Shown piece by piece: positions 1 through 5,371 of a stretch of 6,705 nucleotides of DNA. This DNA is from Arenicella sp. (GTDB lineage: Bacteria; Pseudomonadota; Gammaproteobacteria; Arenicellales; Arenicellaceae). The stretch covers positions 1-6,705 of the forward strand of contig JAESTB010000211.1 in the NCBI GenBank assembly GCA_016763815.1, read 5' to 3'. A program made the position numbers and the translations under genes. Every line of letters begins with the position of its first letter. Within the stretch, counting starts at the first letter, position 1. The notes under the pieces are model-generated. The model saw nothing but the letters and a program-made list of their open reading frames with translations, was not told the DNA's origin and did not search any database.

Positions 1-549
1 AACTGCGTCACCATCAAGGCTCTGGGTATCTGGCGCCGTGATTTGGTAGATTTGCATGCCCGACGCTCGATCAATCAGGTAAACATGCTCGACTCGGTAC
101 AATAGCGATTGCCGCAAGGCAAGTTCACCGTAAGGAATACCAGTACGCATTGATTGTATGCGAGTTTTTATGCCCTCGACCGATGTTGCCGACTCGACGG
201 TACGATTAATAGTAACCAACATCGATGAGATAGCCTGTGATATCGCTCGGGCTATAGAGGGAGCCATAACAGGGTAAAGAATTTCAGCGTATTCTTTCGG
301 CTCTGACCGAATCGCTTGCTTTAACGTTAACGAAAAAGGCTTTTGCAGCGACGCCACTAAGTCGCTGCTGTCGGCTTGGCGAATCGCCGGAGCAAGCACT
401 TCAGAGACATCGCGAGTTCGACTCTCGATGTCTTCGATCCGTTGTTTCAATGCCGCTAATTGCCCCGCATTCTCGCCGACCAATATCTGCCGCAGTTCAT
501 CAATCTGTCGCTGCTCTTCGTTGCCACTTAGTGTGTCGATTTTACTCAT
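1..549 (-). CDS. OmpA-family envelope protein, N-terminal part (partial, cut by the left edge)
   Basis: Only the first 183 residues are in the window; the frame is open to base 1. The visible part matches, from memory of the family, the long N-terminal domain of OmpA-type proteins of cyanobacteria and proteobacteria. The landmarks are LRQILVG (19-25), a helix with RIEDIESR (37-44), YPVMAPSIARAI (92-103), MRTGIPYGEL (134-143), LLYRVEHVYLIDRASG (149-164) and a DGDAV segment at the cut. Full-length relatives carry a membrane segment and a C-terminal OmpA peptidoglycan-binding domain, which would lie to the left and cannot be confirmed. There is no signal peptide or membrane segment at the N-terminus, so this part is probably cytoplasmic. 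The ATG at 549 is chosen because the conserved region starts soon after it; the upstream ribosome site is weak. The gene follows the coiled-coil gene by 31 bp on the same strand and is probably co-transcribed and translated with it. Confidence 0.8.
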   Translation of the reverse strand, partial: MSKIDTLSGNEEQRQIDELRQILVGENAGQLAALKQRIEDIESRTRDVSEVLAPAIRQADSSDLVASLQKPFSLTLKQAIRSEPKEYAEILYPVMAPSIARAISQAISSMLVTINRTVESATSVEGIKTRIQSMRTGIPYGELALRQSLLYRVEHVYLIDRASGMQIYQITAPDTQSLDGDAV

Positions 550-580
550 CGCAACAAACGCTCGTTATCGGCCTGGATGA

Positions 581-1120
581 CTAGTTGCCGCGTAGCTTAA
601 TAGCCACTTCGTCAAGCATAAGCGCTAACGAGTGACGGCCAACCTTATCGTGTTGCAAATCCTCTTTTTGTTGATCAATTTGCGCTGTTAGCTCGGTTTG
701 AGTAGCGAGAGCGCGGTCCTTTAAGTCTTGAAGGCTCTCTTCTAATGAACGTCTAACCGCGGCCAAGTCTTGATTAGCCTGATCCTCCATAGTGGTAATC
801 GCATGTTGCAACGCCGCCTCGGCCTCACGCAAGTTATTTTGCAAGCTAAGTAGTTCCGTATCGCGAGTCGACTTCTCTTGCACTATTTGAGTGTCCAAAC
901 GAGCTAGCGACTCATTTACGGCCTTATCCATGCTTCCCATTTTGTCGATTAGCTTGTCTTTTAGTTGCTCCACATCAGCTTCTAATCTTGATTCAAGTTC
1001 GGCGAACCGTTGCTCAAAACTGGCAACGTATTTACCAAATAGAATATCCCTTACTTTTTCTATATCACCCAAGCCTGGGTTAATTACTTCGGCGGACGGT
1101 CGTTTATTTTTCTCGGGCAT
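581..1120 (-). CDS. Coiled-coil protein paired with the OmpA-family gene
   Basis: The product is 179 residues, hydrophilic, with no signal peptide or membrane segment, so probably cytoplasmic. After a short basic head, residues 20-50 hold VRDILFG (23-29) followed by a charged helix with FAELESRLE (39-47). Residues 35-155 are almost continuous heptad-like helix rich in E, K, Q, L and A, as expected of a long coiled coil. The C-terminal RHSLALMLDEVAIKLRGN (162-179) looks like a separate conserved end piece. The VRDILFG plus helix segment resembles LRQILVG plus helix at the start of the neighbouring OmpA-type protein, suggesting a shared interaction module. The ATG at 1120 has a good ribosome site, AAGAG at 1127-1131 on the minus strand, six bases upstream. 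The gene is probably first in a two-gene unit. I do not know a characterised function; a structural or adaptor partner of the envelope protein is inference. Other generic coiled-coil roles are not excluded. Confidence 0.85.
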   Translation of the reverse strand: MPEKNKRPSAEVINPGLGDIEKVRDILFGKYVASFEQRFAELESRLEADVEQLKDKLIDKMGSMDKAVNESLARLDTQIVQEKSTRDTELLSLQNNLREAEAALQHAITTMEDQANQDLAAVRRSLEESLQDLKDRALATQTELTAQIDQQKEDLQHDKVGRHSLALMLDEVAIKLRGN

Positions 1121-1187
1121 AACAAGCTCTTAAAGTATCGTGTAAAGCCATCGCGGCGATAACGGCGGCTATTGCAGTGGCACTAAC

Positions 1188-1196
1188 ATTCTAACA
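1188..1196 (-). promoter_or_regulatory. Possible extended -10 promoter of the coiled-coil/OmpA unit
   Basis: Read on the minus strand this is TGTTAGAAT, a TGn-extended -10 with five of six bases of TATAAT. It lies about 70 bp upstream of the ATG at 1120, in an AT-rich part of the 268-bp gap behind the response-regulator gene. No good -35 hexamer is seen at 16-18 bp, so the call rests on the extended -10 alone. Confidence 0.3.
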
Positions 1197-1388
1197 AATA
1201 TTTTTGTCATTACTTAGGTATCTAAGCATAACTCTGCGCAAAAGAGAAACGCCTAACAATTTCAAGACTATTGGAAAAATCAAGATTTGCATGACAATCT
1301 AACGGTAATAGCACTTTTACGCGGTGTTCTTAACAAAACAACTAGCCATATTAGTGAGCTTCACCTCGAGCGATAGCTGGGCTAGGCC

Positions 1389-2078
1389 TCACTTAATATT
1401 CTCAAGTCGATAGCCGTGGCGATAGACCGAGGTTATTTGCCAATCGTTTTGCTCATCTAACTTCAGCTTGCTTCGCAAACGACTAATGTGGGTATCAACT
1501 GTTCGAGTATTCAATTGTGAGCTGGTTCCCCAGACCATTTCCAATAAATGCCCACGAGAGATCACTCGCCCCAAGTTTTTGAACATGAACAAGGTCAATT
1601 CGTATTCTTTTTGCGTCATGTCGATAACTTTATCGTCGAGTGTCACGTGTCTCAACCGCGTATCAATCTTGAATGGAAGGAAGGTATAGTTATCTGACGT
1701 ATTTTCGTCACCAAAACCCATGCGCCGGGCAATAGCATTGACTCTGGCCATGGTTTCTTTATGGCGAACAGGTTTGGTCATGTAATCGTCAGCACCTGCT
1801 TCCAAAGCCTGAACAATGTCGTCTTCGGAGTCACGTTGAGTGATAAACACCACCGGCACAACCGCATCTACGTACTCACGTATATGCCGTAGTACCTCGA
1901 TGCCTGACAGCTTTGGCACCATCCAATCAAGTAAGGCTAGGTCATAACTATCTTGCTTGTAAGCTCGTATAAATGCATTTCCATCTCGAAATACATCGCA
2001 ATTATGGTTCGCTTCTTCGAGCCAAGCGACCAATAGATCGGCTTGGTCCTGATCGTCTTCTAAAATGACAATTCGCAT
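1389..2078 (-). CDS. OmpR/PhoB-family two-component response regulator
   Basis: This is a 229-residue cytoplasmic transcription regulator of normal family length. The receiver domain (about 1-118) has the acidic pair D8-D9 in ILEDDQ, phosphoacceptor D51 in LLDWMVP, T80 in FITQRDSEDD and K102 in MTKPV, so all phosphorylation-site residues are present. The C-terminal winged-helix DNA-binding domain (about 130-227) shows MTQKEYELTLFMFKNLGRVISR, then the recognition-helix region RTVDTHISRLRSKL (192-205) and the terminal hairpin with YRHGYRLE. The start is set at the ATG at 2078 because RIVILEDD must follow directly in this family and an AAGGA ribosome site sits four bases upstream; an in-frame TTG at 2099 would add seven residues and span that site. 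No histidine kinase is adjacent, so the signal and targets are unknown. It is divergent from the ATPase gene and separated from the coiled-coil unit by 268 bp, so probably a single-gene transcript. Confidence 0.95.
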   Translation of the reverse strand: MRIVILEDDQDQADLLVAWLEEANHNCDVFRDGNAFIRAYKQDSYDLALLDWMVPKLSGIEVLRHIREYVDAVVPVVFITQRDSEDDIVQALEAGADDYMTKPVRHKETMARVNAIARRMGFGDENTSDNYTFLPFKIDTRLRHVTLDDKVIDMTQKEYELTLFMFKNLGRVISRGHLLEMVWGTSSQLNTRTVDTHISRLRSKLKLDEQNDWQITSVYRHGYRLENIK

Positions 2079-2082
2079 ATTT

Positions 2083-2087
2083 TCCTT
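2083..2087 (-). promoter_or_regulatory. Ribosome binding site fixing the response-regulator start
   Basis: On the minus strand this reads AAGGA inside an A-rich run, followed by AAAT and the ATG at 2078. It decides for the ATG over the in-frame upstream TTG at 2097-2099, which lies before the site and has no purine-rich site of its own. Confidence 0.75.
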
Positions 2088-2444
2088 TTTCGAGCCCAAC
2101 GGGCCGCCGTATTTATGTTCAAATAATCGGTCAATATTTACCGCCCAGTAAACAGTTTGCTTGTACTCATTTAATTCTACTAAGCTGTAACATTGTATTT
2201 AGGCCAAGATGATGACGTATTACTTGCCGTCCTACAAACTGCGGTGAAGTCATAAATTCACCACGTGTATCACGCAATAAATTCATCCGCTTGGTCTGAA
2301 AAACCGTGCCTTATCAACAATGTAAAGACTAGTGAGTAAAAAAGCAAATTCGAAACCGTTAGAGGCGGTTCTAAAGTTATGCTAACGTGTTCATGAGCTA
2401 CCCATCGTCTTCTCAATAGCGGTATTAAATCGAGTGCTTAGCGC

Positions 2445-2450
2445 TATAAT
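2445..2450 (+). promoter_or_regulatory. Possible -10 element of the ATPase gene
   Basis: A perfect TATAAT lies 36 bp before the ATG at 2487, which would give a leader of roughly 30 bases. No hexamer resembling TTGACA is found at 16-18 bp upstream (GTATTA at 17), so an activator may be needed or the match may be chance. Confidence 0.4.
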
Positions 2451-2486
2451 TGACCAACTCACTCACCCCATCTTCGATAACAAATC

Positions 2487-3971
2487 ATGCCTGAATCAAA
2501 GCAACTACTCATCGGCGGCAACGGCCAGCAAACTGTCTTTATGAATGCCAGCATGGCGAATCGTCACGGCATGGTAGCTGGGGCAACCGGAACGGGCAAA
2601 ACCGTAACGCTGCAAATCTTAGCGGAGAATTTTTCCAAAATTGGTGTTCCAGTATTCCTCGCTGATGTAAAAGGCGACGTTTCAGGTATCGGCAAAGCCG
2701 CCATGGCGCACCCAAAAATTGCCGAACGCATCGATACAATTGGCATCGACGGCTACCAGATGAACCCTAGCCCCGTTGTATTCTGGGATTTATTTGGTGA
2801 AAAAGGTCACCCTATTCGCACCACCGTGAGCGAAATTGGTCCGCTACTGCTGTCTAATTTACTTGAGCTAAATGGCATACAGACAGGTATCTTGTACTCG
2901 TGTTTTAAAATAGCCGACGACCAAGGCATGCTGATTCTTGACCTAAAAGATCTTCGTTCAATGCTGATTTGGATGGGAGACAATCGGGCCACGTTAAAAT
3001 CGGAATACGGCAACATATCAACCGCCAGCATTGGAGTCATTCAACGTGGCCTGTTAGTGCTTGATGAACAAGGTGCCGAGTTTCTGCTCGGTGAGCCAGC
3101 TATCGAATTGCAAGATCTAATGAGCCATGACTTCTCCGGTCGAGGAGTTATCAATATCCTCGATGCCAGCAAACTTATTCAAAGCTCACCAAAACTCTAT
3201 TCCACATTCCTGCTATGGCTGCTGTCGGAATTGTTCGAGGCCTTACCCGAGGTTGGCGACGCAGAGAAGCCGAAGTTTGTTATGTTTTTCGATGAAGCTC
3301 ATTTGCTGTTTAAGGACGCGCCCAAAGTACTGATCAATAAAATTGAGCAAGTTGTTCGTTTGATTCGGTCAAAAGGAGTCGGTATTTATTTTGTCTCGCA
3401 AAGCCCACTAGATATCCCCGAAGAAATACTGGGTCAGCTCGGTTTAAAAATACAACATGCTCTTAGAGCGTTCACCCCAAAGGATCAAAAAGCAGTGCGC
3501 ATGGTTGCCGGCACATTTAGGGCTAACCCAAATATTGATACCGGCACTGTCATTACTCAGCTAGGTGTCGGCGAAGCGCTGGTAAGTACGCTTGACGAAG
3601 AAGGTATACCGACTCAAGTTGAACAGATTTTAATTCGGCCACCAGAATCACGAATTGGCCCGATGAGTAGCACTGAACGCGAAGAACAAATTGGCCGCTC
3701 GCCCTATAGAGGACGCTACGATACACCTCTGGACCGCGAATCGGCTTATGAAATGCTGATTAAACGTGCTGAAAAAAATGCCGCTCAAGAACAAGCCATT
3801 GAGAAGGAAGAGCAAGCGCGTGAAGCGGCCGACAAAGCAGCAAGACCGAGTAGACGCTCAAGCAGGCAAACCCCAACCGAAGCGTTTATCTCAAGTGCAG
3901 CTCGCTCAATTGGCTCACAATTAGGGCGTCGTATTATTCGTGGAATTTTGGGCTCATTATTTAAAGGATAA
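2487..3971 (+). CDS. yjgR: HerA-like ATPase of the YjgR / DUF853 family
   Basis: The 494-residue product is a cytoplasmic P-loop ATPase of the FtsK/HerA superfamily; length and order match E. coli YjgR. Residues 22-39 read ASMANRHGMVAGATGTGKT, with the Walker A motif GATGTGKT at 32-39. These are followed by the family signature GVPVFLADVKGDVSG (53-67). Walker B is FVMFFDEAH (264-272, acidic D269-E270). The segment RLIRSKGVGIYFVSQSPLDIP (291-311) and QHALRAFTPKDQ (323-334), with a candidate arginine finger at R327, complete the motor core. Residues 420-452 form a charged helix rich in E, K and A, then an Arg/Ser linker and a conserved-looking basic end, RRIIRGILGSLFKG (481-494). ATP hydrolysis is well supported; a DNA-translocation or helicase role is inferred from HerA and the biological role of this family is unclear. 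The ATG at 2487 has no clear ribosome site but fits the family N-terminus. No NurA-type nuclease neighbour is present, unlike archaeal HerA loci. Confidence 0.93.
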   Translation: MPESKQLLIGGNGQQTVFMNASMANRHGMVAGATGTGKTVTLQILAENFSKIGVPVFLADVKGDVSGIGKAAMAHPKIAERIDTIGIDGYQMNPSPVVFWDLFGEKGHPIRTTVSEIGPLLLSNLLELNGIQTGILYSCFKIADDQGMLILDLKDLRSMLIWMGDNRATLKSEYGNISTASIGVIQRGLLVLDEQGAEFLLGEPAIELQDLMSHDFSGRGVINILDASKLIQSSPKLYSTFLLWLLSELFEALPEVGDAEKPKFVMFFDEAHLLFKDAPKVLINKIEQVVRLIRSKGVGIYFVSQSPLDIPEEILGQLGLKIQHALRAFTPKDQKAVRMVAGTFRANPNIDTGTVITQLGVGEALVSTLDEEGIPTQVEQILIRPPESRIGPMSSTEREEQIGRSPYRGRYDTPLDRESAYEMLIKRAEKNAAQEQAIEKEEQAREAADKAARPSRRSSRQTPTEAFISSAARSIGSQLGRRIIRGILGSLFKG

Positions 3972-4015
3972 GCTGCGGCTCAAAGCATCAGCGTATAACT
4001 GCACAATTATGTGAG

Positions 4016-4046
4016 GCCTCAGCACGGCTTAGAGCCGTGCAGAGGC
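4016..4046 (+). other. Strong stem-loop downstream of the ATPase gene
   Basis: The arms GCCTC-A-GCACGGCT (4016-4029) and AGCCGTGC-A-GAGGC (4033-4046) pair over 13 positions with one A·A mismatch around a TAG loop. It starts 45 bp after the ATPase stop, so it probably ends or protects the 3' end of that transcript. There is no T-run directly after it; the nearest is TTTT at 4060-4063, so it is not a textbook intrinsic terminator. An overlapping second hairpin, GCAGAG-GCAA-CTCTGC at 4039-4054, uses part of the same right arm. Confidence 0.7.
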
Positions 4047-4128
4047 AACTCTGCCGAGATTTTCGACGAAAAGTAGAGACATTACAAGCTTACTTACTGG
4101 TTCATCACCTTACTGTTGGGGTCTCGAT

Positions 4129-4287
4129 GAGACCTTTGCACGAAGCAGGATTGAAATGAAAATGAGGTAAAATACGGCTGATTGAGGCAGAAAACCGGGG
4201 GAATAACAGGCTAATCACTAGCGTTCTAATAAAGAGTAGGCGGATTTTAACCACTTTCAATCATTTATTGCTTGGTGCAAAGGTCTC
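4129..4287. mobile_element. MITE-like noncoding element with terminal inverted repeats
   Basis: The first 13 bases, GAGACCTTTGCAC (4129-4141), are the exact reverse complement of the last 13 (4275-4287). The match continues inward on both sides: one mismatch, then AAGCA (4143-4147 against 4269-4273), then, after spacers of one and six bases, GATTGAAA (4149-4156 against 4255-4262). The 159-bp element has no reading frame of note, so a transposase would have to act in trans. I cannot see a target-site duplication: the left flank ends CGAT and the right begins TGTG. I cannot name the parent IS family. The alternative is a folded RNA or chance, which 26 matched terminal positions make unlikely. 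Confidence 0.6.
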
Positions 4288-4492
4288 TGTGTCGTAAAAC
4301 GCTATTAAAACTGTTTTTCATGCTAAGCAGATGGGCCATAATCGCCATCGATTTTAAACCGAGCCGAAAGCCGTTTAGAACGCCAAATTCGGCTAGATTA
4401 CTTGTCAGTTCAACGCAATACAGTTAATACACGATATTGTCGCAACAACTGAACTAGCCACTTACATATTTTGAAGAACAAAAGGTACTCCA

Positions 4493-4969
4493 ATGAGCGA
4501 AGAGCAAATGAACGATTCAACGTTTGGCCGTCTATTTATCGGTATGATGATTATTCTGGTCGTGCTGACTATCATCGTCGCGGTAGCGGCTTCGTTCGCA
4601 TCAACTGAAGTAAATGCTAAATTGGATGAGCGTAGTGATCTTGAAAACACACAAGCGACTGCGTTGCGTATCGCACCCGTTGGAAAATTCTCCGCCACCA
4701 CCATAGCAGCAGCACCAATTTCAGCCGCGATAATGTCAGTCGAAGATATGTATACAAGCTGTTCAGCATGTCATGCCTCTGGTGTACTTAGTGCGCCTAT
4801 TATGGGCGATGCGGGTCAATGGGCTGGGCGCATCGCCAAAGGCACTGAGACTCTTTACAGCAACGCCATCAACGGCTTCAACGCAATGCCGGCTCGCGGC
4901 GGTAACTCAGCGCTAACCGACGACAATGTAAAAGCCATCGTGGACTACATGATTGCGCAGTCTAAGTAA
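4493..4969 (+). CDS. Membrane-anchored class I c-type cytochrome (cytochrome c5-like)
   Basis: The 158-residue product has a hydrophobic segment at 13-36 (FGRLFIGMMIILVV onward) with no evident cleavage site. It probably stays as an N-terminal membrane anchor with the rest in the periplasm. A variable linker, Ala-rich toward its end (about 38-80), leads to one haem domain (about 82-158). This has the covalent haem motif CSACH (C90, C93, H94) and a likely axial methionine, M132 in FNAMPARGG. The domain ends in DDNVKAIVDYMIAQ, the usual last helix of the c5 fold. The role is electron transfer in a respiratory chain; the partner oxidase or reductase is not in the window. The ATG at 4493 has AAAGG seven bases upstream. 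It is a single gene, 521 bp after the ATPase, and the next intrinsic terminator is at 5134. Specific naming within the c5 group is uncertain. Confidence 0.92.
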   Translation: MSEEQMNDSTFGRLFIGMMIILVVLTIIVAVAASFASTEVNAKLDERSDLENTQATALRIAPVGKFSATTIAAAPISAAIMSVEDMYTSCSACHASGVLSAPIMGDAGQWAGRIAKGTETLYSNAINGFNAMPARGGNSALTDDNVKAIVDYMIAQSK

Positions 4970-5133
4970 GGTTTAATTGCGACGCCGTTATACCCGCCGT
5001 GCTCTTACTAATAGGCACGCGATAATAGTAGCGAAATAGTCAGCGGAAATTGGTAGTCAAGAATCGAGCGACTCAAAATAGCCGTTCGATCAGTTTCGCT
5101 CCTTTCACTTAGCGTCATAAACAGACAAAAATC

Positions 5134-5162
5134 AAAGCCGCCGACGTCGGGCGGCTTTTTTT
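5134..5162 (+). terminator. Rho-independent terminator after the cytochrome gene
   Basis: The arms AAAGCCGCC (5134-5142) and GGCGGCTTT (5150-5158) enclose a 7-base loop, GACGTCG, and run straight into seven T's (5156-5162). The A-run before the left arm makes it partly usable on the other strand, but no minus-strand gene is nearby. It insulates the cytochrome transcript from the symporter gene. Confidence 0.92.
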
Positions 5163-5250
5163 ATTCACTACTTTTGCCGTAGTAGGTTTAAGCCTGTGAT
5201 CGCTGAACAGATAAACTCTCAATCGAGGGCGCCACTCAGGGCGATTTGAA

Positions 5251-5280
5251 TTGACAATCTATAGTAGTAGTGAGGATTAT
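5251..5280 (+). promoter_or_regulatory. Probable sigma-70 promoter of the symporter gene
   Basis: A perfect TTGACA (5251-5256) is followed after 18 bp by GATTAT (5275-5280), four of six -10 bases. Transcription would start near 5287 and leave a leader of about 85 bases. The wide spacing and imperfect -10 fit a promoter of modest strength that may be regulated. Confidence 0.5.
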
Positions 5281-5298
5281 TGCTCTATGTTGCTCTAT
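5280..5298 (+). repeat. Two 9-bp direct repeats with a 10-bp period
   Basis: TTGCTCTAT occurs at 5280-5288 and again at 5290-5298, one base apart, putting both copies on the same helix face. They start at the last base of the candidate -10 and cover the predicted start of transcription, where a bound protein would block polymerase. This is a candidate operator for the symporter; the regulator is unknown. Confidence 0.5.
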
Positions 5299-5371
5299 TG
5301 TATTAGGATGTCGGTACGCTAGACGTAGAATTTAGTGTCAAAATAAAATTATCACTCAATCAAAGGTAACT

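Larger units (their letters stand above)
2079..2486. other. Divergent intergenic region between the response regulator and the ATPase
   Basis: I find no gene, tRNA or convincing short reading frame here. The region holds the leaders of both flanking genes and three small dyads. These are a near-palindrome CGGT-CAATATTT-ACCG at 2128-2143, a GGTGAA/TTCACC pair at 2243-2248 and 2257-2262 with an 8-base spacer, and an AACCG/CGGTT pair at 2354-2358 and 2366-2370. Any could be an operator, but none matches a site I can name. OmpR-type regulators usually bind direct repeats, so self-regulation through these dyads is not implied. Confidence 0.5.
3972..4492. other. Long intergenic region with a stem-loop and a MITE-like element
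   Basis: No coding region is supported in these 521 bp. From left to right it holds the compound stem-loop at 4012-4054, the inverted-repeat-bounded element at 4129-4287, and the leader of the cytochrome gene. The leader contains a weak dyad, AGCCGAA at 4362-4368 with TTCGGCT at 4388-4394. It ends in a good ribosome site, AAAGG at 4481-4485, seven bases before the ATG at 4493. No promoter with both hexamers was found for the cytochrome. Confidence 0.6.
4970..5371. other. Intergenic region between cytochrome and symporter genes
   Basis: No gene is supported here. The first 164 bases after the cytochrome stop form an unusually long trailer before the intrinsic terminator at 5134-5162; the trailer includes a small CGTGC/GCACG dyad near 5000-5022. 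After the terminator come a candidate promoter at 5251-5280, a direct repeat at 5280-5298, and the symporter ribosome site AAAGG at 5362-5366. Confidence 0.6.

Noticed and set aside
1352..1393. AGTGAG / CTCACT inverted repeat overlapping the response-regulator stop, considered as a terminator
   Set aside because: The arms are short, the loop is long, and no T-run follows on the minus strand.
2079..2099. Seven-residue N-terminal extension of the response regulator from a TTG codon
   Set aside because: The AAGGA ribosome site lies inside this stretch, directly before the ATG at 2078, and the receiver domain begins at that ATG.
4016..4054. Stem-loops after the ATPase considered as part of a CRISPR array or tRNA
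   Set aside because: There is no repeated unit with spacers and no cloverleaf or T-loop sequence; they are simple hairpins.
4320..4427. 35-codon plus-strand frame between the MITE-like element and the cytochrome gene
   Set aside because: It has no ribosome site, no recognisable composition and no homology I can see; chance expectation for a stretch this size.
4402..4430. TTGTCA followed by TAATAC at 17 bp as a promoter for the cytochrome gene
   Set aside because: The -10 matches only three of six bases; not better than chance in this AT-rich leader.
4462..4704. Antisense 80-codon frame over the start of the cytochrome gene
   Set aside because: It overlaps the conserved coding frame and its membrane-anchor codons, and shows no family resemblance.
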